Below are positions 1 through 9,691 of a DNA stretch of 64,000 nt, in pieces. Origin of the DNA: Nilaparvata lugens (Eukaryota; Arthropoda; Insecta; Hemiptera; Delphacidae); NCBI RefSeq assembly GCF_014356525.2, contig NC_052507.1:42761295-42825294 (forward strand), written 5' to 3'. The notes under the pieces are model-generated. The model had not been told where the DNA came from. It made no database searches and saw only the letters and a list, made by a program, of their open reading frames with translations. Position numbers and translations under genes: made by a program. How positions within the stretch are numbered: position 1 is the first letter of the stretch; every line of letters starts with the position of its first letter.

Positions 1-905
1 ATTAGAGTTCAAACTATTATGAACCAGCATCATGAACCTCCGAAGGGCCATCTCAGTGCTCAGACCTTCCCTAAAACCAAATTGGACATCAGAAATCACA
101 TTCAGCTTATCCATGAAATTAATCAATCTAAATTTTACAATTTTTTCAAACACCTTTGAAAAAACTGACAACAAAGATATTGGTCGGTAATTGCCAATCG
201 AAGCAGCTTGTCCCTTCTTGAAGATGGGAACAACTCTAGCGATTTTCATATTTTGTGGAAAAATGCCCTCTGCGAATGATTTGTTGAAAATGTAAGCCAG
301 CACAGGAGAAATAACATGTGAAATTGTCTTGACCAGAGCTGTAGAAATACCATCATCACCTGTCGCTGTACCTCCTTTCAGTCTTGAGATAAATAATTCT
401 ACTTCTTCACAAGATACTGGAGACCAAAAGAAAGAATTTGAAACCTGATTTGCATTAAAAACTCTATCATATGCTTCTTTTGGTCTATACTGGGAGCAAT
501 AAGGGAAGTCGACAATGAATTAGGCACATTAACAAAATACTCATTGAATTGTTCAGCAATAACTTTTGGGTCGTCAACAGTTTTACCATTAATCTGGAGA
601 CTCTTTACACAATTTCTCGCCTTATTATTGCCAGCTAAAGAGTTAATGACCCTCCACTGAGCTCTGGAATTATCCTTGACCTTCTCAAACAGCCTACTGT
701 AGTATCTTTCCTTTGTTTCCTTAATCCAATGATCAATTTTGCGCTTGAAATTATTATATTGAAGCCGAAGTCGAGCATCGTCAGGCGACCTTGATACTTT
801 TTTCCTTAGCTTATCTCTATTCAATATTGCCAGACATAGCCCATCCGTCATCCAAGGTTTCAGTTTCTTCAAGCGGCGATCACTAGGACGATTACACATA
901 GGACG
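1..905 (-). pseudogene. Non-LTR retrotransposon reverse transcriptase fragment (5' truncated, frameshifted)
   Basis: Minus-strand relic of an EN-RT polyprotein from a Jockey-superfamily (CR1/L2-like) element. Residues read from about 905 downward give the linker that precedes the RT (KKLKPWMTDGL, then basic helices and EQFNEYFVNV). A one-base deletion near 482-486 throws the frame off, and the open frame then ends at 399. In the shifted frame translation continues without a stop to base 1 and shows RT blocks: ARVVPIFKKG, NYRPISLLSVFSKVFEKIV and QFGFREGLST. The palm FADD block would lie beyond the left edge. The endonuclease and ORF1 are missing, so the copy is 5' truncated near 905, and the sequence beyond that point no longer looks like the family. 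It is probably dead. The clade is my inference from the motif style. Confidence 0.85.
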
Positions 906-1577
906 ATATACATAGAACATGCGCATTTTGTGCAATTTAACATAAATATATATTTTTGGTTGCGTTTTTTATTTATAATTTCACATTAAATAATAGATTA
1001 TAACAGTTAACAACGATATTGCTTTGATTCATAATGATTTATTCTGTGATTTCGCACACATTGGCTGGGATGATGAAGAAAATTATCGAACAGGCTTTGG
1101 TTCTGAATAGATTTTTTGATCGATTCCGTATTTCGAGGTTGGATTTACACATTTTTTCAAATAAACTTTGTTTATTTTCTTTCCTCCTATTCACTACTAA
1201 CTTTGTCTGATTTCTAATTTACGAATATTTTCTGTTGATAATATAATTCTTATTTCTGTTTTTCAGTTGTGTGGATGGTACCAGGCGATTGTTTCTGTGA
1301 TGATTGTAGCATGAGGCAGATGGCTTGATCAGGTTGGTAAATTTTTAAAGTTTTCAGTTTTATTTTCTTGATTTAAAGTTGATAATAATTCCTTCATTTA
1401 ATGTGGATTGTTGATATTTCCTTATTAGCTGAGATGCGGCGAAGTTTAGGTTATGAAGATTAGGCTGCAGTAGAAAAATGCTAGTCTGCAAAGATATGAT
1501 TCGATGGGTAGGCCGTGATTATGAAGTGTTTGATAATTGGTGTATTCCACAAATGTAGTTTCTAGTTGATTGAAAAA
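906..1577. other. Non-coding stretch between two retroelement relics
   Basis: No supported gene. AT-rich. It holds one arm (about 1008-1034) of an imperfect inverted repeat whose partner is at about 3250-3276. A short segment at 1267-1330 is bounded by a pyrimidine-rich AG and by CAG/GTTGGT and so looks like an exon, but it opens only a short frame (MVPGDCFCDDCSM) and is not supported as a gene. Confidence 0.4.
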
Positions 1578-3089
1578 TTATTTCTTCCTTAAGCCCCCAT
1601 CTAAATTTGATTTGGTGTCATTCAAGGTCCAATTCCGATTTGTGACTGTCCGTTTTACTAAACTTTGCTTAAAACAGACATGCCTGTGGTGTAATTCATT
1701 TCTTAAAAACGCATTTCCTCTTTGTCGACCGGTGATATGCAGCTTGTTATTTTTAAACCTTACATGCCGGTGGTGTCTGTGAGTTTTTCTTGATGGTTTT
1801 CTTTTCTGCATGCTGGTGTACAGTCTGCTTGATTTTAACCGGACATGACTGCGGTGATTGTGGGTCCTTCTTGAGACTATTTCCCTTTTCTCTTGCATGT
1901 TGGTAGAAAGCTTGATGTAAGATTTTAGCCTGACATGATGGCGGTGTAGATGAATTCTATTAGATGGTTTTCTTTTCCGTTGAACTGCTATTTTGCTTGT
2001 GTGTTGTTTTGATTTATGGGTTTTCAGTTTTGGTTGTGATGTTGGTTTGTTTTGGGTTTCCGTTTTACTTCTATTGTTTAGTGGGCAATCTTCATGAGTA
2101 CCGGGTTTATATGTTGCAGGCGCTGTCCTCGGTGGATGGACGGTGATGTGGGCGGTCGGCGGTCTGGGCTGCTCTTCAACTTGACAGGCGATGTCCTTGG
2201 ATTCCTGGTAGTCGGCGCGCGGCGGTACGGGCTGTCCCTCTACTTGATGGATGTCATCCTCAGCTTGGCTGGTGATGTCGTCCAGCTCGTCTTGGCATTC
2301 TGCGGGCGGTGGTACGGGCTGTCCCTCCATGCCATGGATGACGTCCTCGGCTTGGCAGGTGGTGTCGTCCGGCTCCTCTTCGCGTTCTGCTGGGTGCGGT
2401 GTGACTTCAGTCCTGACATTCTCAGTGGGTTGGTTTTTCATACGTGTGTCATGTTCACTTGCTTGTTTTATGACCTCCTCTTCAAGTATGTTTGCTTTCG
2501 CATGTATGGGCTCGATCACTGGTTCAATATTGATTCTAATTGTCTGACTTTTCTCCTTGATTTGCCGTCCTAGCATCCTGCTTCTTTCCGCTGCTTCCTC
2601 CAACTGTTGATCCAGTTTCTCAAAACCTTGTTCACTTGCTTTCTTTACTTCTTGAACTTCCTTTTTCAATTCTTCTTTTGTTTGGTCGCTTTTTTCATTT
2701 AGGTTGTTTATTGCTTCCTTTGTTTGTTTATTGTCTTTCTTTACCTCTTGAATTTCCTTCTTCAATTCTTCCTTTGCTTGTTTATTGTCTTCTTTTAATT
2801 CTTCCTTTGTTTGTTTATTGTCTTCTTTTATTTGGTCGCTTTTTCTATTTAGATTGTTTAACTCTTCATTTGTTTTAGCTATTGCTTCATTGGTTTTCCT
2901 TATTTCTTCCAGGATGATGTTCCAGTCTACAGCGGGAGTATAGTCTTCAGTCAGCGGCGGAAACTCTGTGGTATGAGCTACGGGCGTCTGGACCTCTGGA
3001 GCGGTGTTACATGGGCGTTTCTCCCGCGCAACATCTTCCGTCCTTGAAGTCGCTGATGCGGTCTCCCGGATGCGGTGTGGTTCTTCCAT
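1578..3089 (-). CDS. Long coiled-coil, repeat-rich gag-like ORF of unknown family
   Basis: An intact frame of about 503 residues if it starts at the second Met (3089, MEEPHRIRE); the frame also has an upstream ATG at 3140. N-terminal 60 residues are polar. About residues 75-200 are a highly charged coiled coil built from repeats of the DNKQTKEELK type. About residues 230-320 hold three tandem copies of a 28-residue acidic unit ending EGQPVPP. The C-terminal third is very basic and carries four copies of a His/Arg unit around HHRHVRFK, spaced about 35-40 residues. I see no RT, protease, zinc knuckle or signal peptide. A coiled coil followed by a basic tail is typical of structural (Gag or ORF1) proteins of insect retroelements, so I infer a nucleic-acid-binding element protein, but no LTRs are visible around it. 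It could also be a fast-evolving host gene. Confidence 0.55.
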   Translation of the reverse strand: MEEPHRIRETASATSRTEDVAREKRPCNTAPEVQTPVAHTTEFPPLTEDYTPAVDWNIILEEIRKTNEAIAKTNEELNNLNRKSDQIKEDNKQTKEELKEDNKQAKEELKKEIQEVKKDNKQTKEAINNLNEKSDQTKEELKKEVQEVKKASEQGFEKLDQQLEEAAERSRMLGRQIKEKSQTIRINIEPVIEPIHAKANILEEEVIKQASEHDTRMKNQPTENVRTEVTPHPAEREEEPDDTTCQAEDVIHGMEGQPVPPPAECQDELDDITSQAEDDIHQVEGQPVPPRADYQESKDIACQVEEQPRPPTAHITVHPPRTAPATYKPGTHEDCPLNNRSKTETQNKPTSQPKLKTHKSKQHTSKIAVQRKRKPSNRIHLHRHHVRLKSYIKLSTNMQEKREIVSRRTHNHRSHVRLKSSRLYTSMQKRKPSRKTHRHHRHVRFKNNKLHITGRQRGNAFLRNELHHRHVCFKQSLVKRTVTNRNWTLNDTKSNLDGGLRKK

Positions 3090-3140
3090 AATTAATCGGA
3101 TGATATAAAGATGCAAGTGCGTTGAAACGACCGCAAACAT

Positions 3141-4456
3141 GTGAGGTTATGTGAAACGATTATAAGTGAATGATCAAAAATTGAAATAGTGTCAAAAATT
3201 CGTTCAATGAAGAAATACAAAAGTGTGATTCAATAATATGTTCAGTGATGAAGTGAATCAAATTAGCAATATCGTTAACATAAAACGATAATAACATAAA
3301 GGATACACAATGGATAATTATGCGGTAATGCAGGTATGCCTCTTATAATTTATCATTATTATTATTATAAATATTTTACTCTTATAATTTCCTGCCGCAA
3401 TTATATATATAGGGCTAGTATTCTTGGCAAAATTTTATATAAAAGCAGCAGTGTTCTGCTTGAATTATTTCGCAATATATCCGTGATTTAATTTTACTTC
3501 CCTCTTTATGCTTTAAAAACTTTAGAAAAATGTAAATAACTTCAATCCTCTTTTCTATAATTTTTTTTATAAATTGTTTTGGTATAAACCTAATGTTTTT
3601 TTAAAACTAATATGACCTCTCTCATGGTATTTCTTATACCTATGACTTATGATATGACCAATTTTTGAATAACACAATAATGAAATTCTGAGTTTGATTC
3701 TTTCTCTAAAAATTCAACAATTGATAAATTTCTTTTCGGTTAAAAAATTGGGTATGGTACGTCTTGTTATTTTATATAACATTGAACAGTTAATAGTAAA
3801 TTCAAAGAAATTCACAACCATGAATTTTTCAAAAAATTTTCCCGTTGTCAGCGCTATAGTATACTGAGCAACTGAATAATCCTCGTAGTCGATTATCCAC
3901 TCTTCAATGCCTATCACTGTTGGGCGCCAATCATGTAAAGCGTTTTTAAAGGCTTCACATATGTATAATCCTGTAATGCTACTTTTTAAGTGTCTCACAT
4001 TGTGTCAGCAAATCATGTAAAGCAGTTTTTTACTCGCCTCCCATACATAGAGTGAATCTTGCACTGAATCAACGATGTTGAGGTTATAAATTTTGTAACT
4101 GCGTGCGTGGACGCTAAGTGTACACCAGACTGATTGACTCACTACAAGATTAAATACAATTGTCGGAATCGCAGGAGGCCTAAACGCTCACTCACCCTTG
4201 ATTCTTCTTATGACAGATTGTACGGTGATGAAATTTTTATAAGTAGTGTAGCGGACGCTAAACACTGAATACGGATACCTTAAAATTATTACCTGTGAAG
4301 AATGAGCATACAAAATCATACAGGTCGAGCAAAAATCCCGATGTATATAATTTACGGGACTGCGTCTCTAATAAGTTCTGAAGGATTAAAATATGGTACT
4401 TGGACCAAATATCGTTCAGAATATACTTCGAGAACAGAGTCTTGTCGGGTTTTAAG
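3141..4456. other. AT-rich flank left of the LTR retrotransposon
   Basis: No recognised gene. An unremarkable 94-codon minus frame (3714-3998) matches nothing I know. The stretch includes the right arm of a possible inverted repeat near 3250-3276 and ends at the insertion site of the LTR element. Confidence 0.4.
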
Positions 4457-4460
4457 CTCT

Positions 4461-6561
4461 TGAACTCTTTCCCACTGTCGGTCTTTGTTTAGAGTGGGTT
4501 TCGAACTCCCTCACTCTATACGGTATTTTGCCCGGCGCCAATCAATCACTTTGGATTGATAAAATGATTACTTTACTATAATTTCACTCACTGTGTGGAT
4601 ACTTATATTTCACTCACTGAACTAATAATAGTATTGAAGAAAAAGATAAAGATAGATAGATGAGGGTCGTGTGTAAGGGAATGTACGAAGTGAAAGGCAA
4701 AACAAAGGTTAATTATGAATTTATTATTGAACTTTAAATTTATATGAATTTAAAAAAAATTGATCAAAAATATAGTAACAATTAGATATAAATACAAGAT
4801 GATTAAGTTTTCGAAAATATTACAGTTCAAGTTTTAATTTTATACAACAAAATTTAACAAACAGTGTTCCTATTTTAACAGGTGACTTGAAAAGTAAGTT
4901 ATTAAATCAAAATATTGAACAACTCTAGTTAAAAATATGATTATAGTCAAAAATAAGAGAATTGATAAATTTTAAAGAATGAATATGATTTGGGGAGCCT
5001 TGCTTTAAAAAAAACTATTATTTGTGCTTAGAAGTGAATTTCAACTGTAAGCTTCAAGAAGTTTAATTAAAATTGTGTCTTTAGATATGAGTTTAAAGAG
5101 AAGTAATAATTAAGTTTGCTCTTTATTATAATGCTATGAAATTTGATATACTTATTTGGGCTTTTTAGGGTGGGGTGGTGTGGATTTGAAATGAGAAAAA
5201 TTGAAAATTCTAAATACAATCTTTACCTGGCTCAGTCAATTCCCTATAGGATAATTGAAGTCTGAGACCAAAAACTCACTCCTACACTGAACACTGTCCC
5301 AAATCCAAGAGACTCACAGCAACTAACAGCAACTAACTGCAACTCTGCAACTCAACTGCCACTAACTTGCAAGACAGGGTCTGCCTGTTTATATACTAGA
5401 ACCACGATTTTCCACCCCTCATCACCCTTTGCCCTCTAGCTCCGCCTACACTCAAACTCATCAGCTAATATTCTGCTTACAAATTGAATTGAAATATCAA
5501 TTTTAAATTCACTCTAATGTTTATTATGTTATATCATTTTAAACTATGGCTCCCCTTCATTATTAAAACAAATGATATCATACATTTTTCCAATATTTAA
5601 ACTCTAAAGTTTGGATACTGACAATTGAATGCATTGATTTGATTAATACAGTAATCAATCTTATAAATCTAATATGGCAAATACTTCAATATTAAAATAC
5701 ATGAAATGAACAGAATACAATGTCATACAGTACATCATTACAATTGAGTTGAATAAATCAAATTAATGAGATACCAATTAATTACTACTTAATTAATTAA
5801 GCAGGTTTCTTATACTCATTGTCAACATGTTTCAATCAAATATACTAATTTATTCTATTTACAAAATTTGTCCTTAGCCTATGAATTCGGATTCAACTAA
5901 CTTAATTAGCTTATAATAATTATTAAATTATAATTTATTGTACAACATTATTTGTTGAATACTTTATACATATAGCCTAATCTACTTCATGACCTAATTT
6001 ATAAATACATTTACTCATGTTTATCGTTTTATGTGATCACCATTCAAATAACTGATCATCAAATAATTGCTTCAATAATATTCATATGCTGACCATGTGG
6101 TAAAATTGTAGCATATGCTGACCACGTGGTTACATCGAAAACTACATATCTATATTTACTTCTCTCCTAACTATATATCTATATCGCTATTCACAATCTT
6201 CATTCACCTGCCATCAACTTATGCTATAGATATATACAAGGGTTGACACAAAACACAGTGGGCCATGTGGTTTCTATTGTAAACGTGTCTGTGTCTGACG
6301 TTAGGAATGCTGTTAGCAAATTTCTATGAAAGAATGATTTTGTTTCGAACTATTTTCAAAAGAATAATGCTCCAGCGTCTGTCTAGGTAGGCTATTCAAA
6401 TGCATTCTCAATAGTTTCAAGAAACGGTTCTTTTTATTATTCTAGCTCTTCGAGCGTTCATATTCTTGAATACAATATGTTCAGAGCACGTGTTGCAACA
6501 AATAACATATATCTACAATTTTTAAATTTTAGGAGAGCACATGGTCGCCATTTGTGGCTCA
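4461..6561 (-). repeat. 3' LTR (left copy)
   Basis: TG...CA repeat matching 9692-11817 over its whole length. Preceded by CTCT. It contains a TATA-type box on the minus strand (5388-5395) and a minus-strand AATAAA at 4720-4725, as in the other LTR. About 6090-6135 holds two tandem copies of a CATATGCTGACCAYGTGG motif with E-box-like CATATG and CACGTG cores. Confidence 0.92.
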
Positions 6562-6574
6562 AAACCCCCCTCTC
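6562..6574 (-). promoter_or_regulatory. Polypurine tract of the LTR element
   Basis: Read on the minus strand this is GAGAGGGGGGTTT, directly abutting the 3' LTR. Such a purine tract primes plus-strand DNA synthesis in LTR elements. Its position on this side fixes the element's orientation independently of the Gag ORF. Confidence 0.75.
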
Positions 6575-7334
6575 AAGAGCAAATACTAAATGAAACATGA
6601 GTTTAGTCTTTGCGATATTAACACTAAAAGGATGGTTATTAAGAGTAAACTATGTGATGAAATTAATGTTCTCACACTTCAGACACCACAACATGAGTTC
6701 ATATGGACGGTCTAGAAGTTTGAAGATCACTGTAGTTCTCCATCGCGGTACAACCAGATCATTGGATGCTGCATGTTACGTGGAATTCTGACTGGCCATT
6801 AGCCTAGTGACTCTCGTAATCTGATAATGTCAACTTAGTCAGCTGCTCCATTTTCTTCCGTCTCGTTTGTTTCTATCTTTCCTCATCATACTGTACTGTA
6901 CAATTAATACTACCAGCTACACATATTTACAGTTAAGTTTTTCAGCATGGTGCTTCCTTCACACAATAAGGCTACTCAATCCACCCCTTGTGTGAATTCC
7001 GCACAATGCTTACTGGCTTGTTTACTCCGTGAACAATACATTCTCCATCTCACTCCTTCTCATGTCTCTCGCTCATCTCGCAGGTGTTACCACTTTCTCT
7101 TTCTACTCTAGCCCTTACACTTTCATTTTGTCGTTCTTGTGAGTCATTTGTTGTCCTTCTCCCTTCATTGTTTATTGATTGTTCACAGGCTTCTGTCCAT
7201 TTTCTAATTAGTCTATTATGATTTCTTCAATACTATCTTGATACATCTAATGCTATTTATTTACATTATTCAGTCTATTTACAGTTCCACAGTCCAAAAT
7301 CATTCCAGGTAGTAATTAGTTAATGAGTTGATAA
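6575..7334. other. Interior of the LTR element downstream of gag, without pol
   Basis: About 760 bases between the Gag stop and the polypurine tract. No pol-like frame and no CCHC or RT motif on either strand; the only open frames are short and unrecognised. It is either a natural 3' untranslated region or the scar of a pol deletion in an ancestor. Confidence 0.55.
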
Positions 7335-9020
7335 TTATCTTCCACATTTTTCTCCACCTCTCCTCCAGTCATCATCTGGAAACGACCCTCTTTCTCGGTA
7401 GTCATTCTGTCCTCCTCTTTTCCAGTTAGTTCTCTGTTGACAGGTGTTTGCTCCATTATCATTGACATTAATTCCTTGCGAGTAGTGCTCACGATTGATT
7501 GTTCCCCTAGATCCGAAATTATCGTTTACATATTGTGTTCTCTTTATTTGCGGATTTCTTTCTTCAAATCGTTGACATTGTTTTTCTTCTTTCTCTCCTG
7601 CTGGACTCGGCTGATAATCATTACGACGATCACCTCCATGAAAATTCGAATCGTATCTTCTACCTCCTCTGCCTCCATTGTTGAAATGATTGTTATCCCG
7701 AAGCTGCTGTCCGTTACCGATGTTAACAGTCTCCCTCCTCTTCATTGACGGAATTTTTCGTTCCTCTCTTTCAACCGAAATTTTCTCCTCTTTTTGTTCT
7801 CGCTTCTCCCTTAATTCATTCTTCTCAACATCGATATTTTGCAAGCTCCATTCTTCCAATAGTTTTTCCATCTCGGGCACTGTCTTAACATTCCTATTGA
7901 ATCTAGCTGTTTCCAGTCCAGTTCCATAGTGTTTGACTAGTTTTATTATGATTTCTTCATCCGAGAGTGCCGGTGTCAAATTCCTTGCAATGAGCATCTG
8001 CTTTATGAAGTACTCACTTGCGTTTAATCTCCTCCCTCTAATAAATTTTCCGGTTCTCAATCTCTCTCGCACTGAATCTTGAATGTGTTGGCTCCAGAAT
8101 TTATTAGTGAAACGCTCCTCAAATTGTTCTAGAGAGTCAATGCTAGCCTGAATAATCATCCACCATGCTGAGTGTTGACTATCAAATGACTTTTCAATGA
8201 TGCTTGATTGCTCACTCCAGTTAATTTTCCCACTACGCCGCAAATATTCTTTCAACTTAATCAAAAATTGCATAGGATTCTCCAGATATTTCTCAAATTT
8301 TGGCACTTCATCCAATCCCCTACAGCTGGTGTTGATGATAATCGGTTGTGTCCTGGCCTTCTCGAATTCCGTTCTCATCCTTTCCTTCTCTCTGTAAAAT
8401 TCCGCGAGCTGCTCCTCAAATCTTTTAAAGGCTGCATTATCCATTCCACCTGATTTCTCTGATAGCTCCTTTCTCACCGATGCGATCTCTGTTGAAAGTC
8501 TCTTATCTATTCTCTCGACGTTTTTTTCAACTGCTGTTACTTTCATTGCTATCTCACCACAAATCTCTTTAGTTTTCTCCTCCATTTTCTTCTCAAATCT
8601 TCTCTCCAGCTGTTCTACATTGCTACTTAACTTTTCTAACTTTTCGTTCATTTCTTTCTTATTTTCTTCCAATTTCTTACTGTTTTCTTCCAATTTCTTA
8701 CTGTTTTCTTCGAAACTGGCACCCATATCTTCCCTCATACTTGTTAGTAAGTTGAAAATCTTGTCCATTTCGTTCCCTGATAGTCCTACTTTACCGCTTT
8801 TTTCACTCGGAATTTGTTCTTGGTCGTCGTGAGAGTCACCAGGATGATTTACCATGTCAGAATTCGGTAACATCTCCGGTGAATATTGCTCCTGGCTCTC
8901 AATGGTGTTGTCTGTGCTGCCCTCACTGCTTTCGAAATTTGTTGTGCTGCTCTCATTTGTTGCCATTGTGTCTGATTGAAGTGTGTTCACGACCCTATTT
9001 CTAAGAAAATATCGTGACAT
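7335..9020 (-). CDS. Gag protein of the gag-only LTR retrotransposon
   Basis: A complete 561-codon frame from an ATG. Residues 1-90 are acidic and Ser/Thr-rich. About 85-225 form a long charged coiled coil that includes a tandem KKLEENS repeat. About 230-390 look like the retrotransposon-gag (capsid-like) domain: PKFEKYLENPMQFLIKLKEY, a WW pair, the FEERFTNKFWS helix and a YFIKQMLIARNL helix. The last 130 residues are Arg/Gly/Asn-rich (GGRGGRRYD, NWKRGGQ), a likely RNA-binding tail; I see no CCHC zinc knuckle. In the particle it would package element RNA. It lies alone between LTRs, with a 670-base leader and no downstream pol. The frame has no break, which suggests recent activity or selection on Gag. 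Alternative: a deleted copy of an autonomous gypsy-type element. Confidence 0.85.
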   Translation of the reverse strand: MSRYFLRNRVVNTLQSDTMATNESSTTNFESSEGSTDNTIESQEQYSPEMLPNSDMVNHPGDSHDDQEQIPSEKSGKVGLSGNEMDKIFNLLTSMREDMGASFEENSKKLEENSKKLEENKKEMNEKLEKLSSNVEQLERRFEKKMEEKTKEICGEIAMKVTAVEKNVERIDKRLSTEIASVRKELSEKSGGMDNAAFKRFEEQLAEFYREKERMRTEFEKARTQPIIINTSCRGLDEVPKFEKYLENPMQFLIKLKEYLRRSGKINWSEQSSIIEKSFDSQHSAWWMIIQASIDSLEQFEERFTNKFWSQHIQDSVRERLRTGKFIRGRRLNASEYFIKQMLIARNLTPALSDEEIIIKLVKHYGTGLETARFNRNVKTVPEMEKLLEEWSLQNIDVEKNELREKREQKEEKISVEREERKIPSMKRRETVNIGNGQQLRDNNHFNNGGRGGRRYDSNFHGGDRRNDYQPSPAGEKEEKQCQRFEERNPQIKRTQYVNDNFGSRGTINREHYSQGINVNDNGANTCQQRTNWKRGGQNDYRERGSFPDDDWRRGGEKCGR

Positions 9021-9691
9021 AGGTAACCTATACTTCGAACCTGTTACTAGTCCTACCTATACATGACCCAAATAATGTTCATACATAAAATTGAAATACT
9101 GTCTAATGAACTACACCCACAAATAAATAATTCAAATTTTAACTTTCTATGATGCTTGATTGGATAAATATACAAAAGATACAAATTATTCTATACTGCT
9201 TGACTGGATAAAATAATATAAAAAAGATACTCAGGGCTTCCAATTCTCTACTTCTATACCCAATTCTACTAATATAACCCAAAACTATATTCACCAAAAT
9301 AACATACTGAATGATTGATTGAACCCAAATAACAGACTTTTAAAATAAACCTACCCCTAAAGTAATATTGAATGAGAATGAATAATATCAACTTTCCTAT
9401 AACCAATATAAAAATCTACATATAGTTGAGAGCATCAAATACAAATTCAAAAATTGATGTACAAAGTTAGTTAAGTGAATAGGTTAAACACTGAGAATTT
9501 GAAGAATTTAAACGGATAACTTTCCCACCTGGCAATACTAATGATAATAATTATCACACTTCTGTAGCACACTCAATAAGAATTTCACACAAATGGAGGT
9601 GATTATATATACCAATTCACTATTATGCACTTTCACTTGATACACTTCAGCAGATTAACTTAGAATCTGGCTCCTAGTTGCGGCGACACTT
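9021..9691. other. 5' leader of the LTR element
   Basis: Untranslated leader between the 5' LTR and the Gag start, AT-rich, with no ORF. A few bases inside the LTR edge the minus strand reads TGTCGCCGCAACTAGG, which resembles a primer-binding site but has T where a canonical TGG would have G, so I do not assign a tRNA. Confidence 0.5.

Noticed and set aside
1267..1330. Exon-like segment with acceptor and donor look-alikes and a DCFCDDC motif
   Set aside because: Too short, with no partner exons; splice-like sites are common in AT-rich DNA.
1964..2878. Plus-strand open frames opposite the coiled-coil ORF
   Set aside because: They are shadows of the minus-strand repeat-rich frame and show no family motif.
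7437..8832. Plus-strand open frames opposite the Gag ORF
   Set aside because: They are shadows; the Gag frame has a domain, a full-length frame, and LTR and PPT orientation in its favour.
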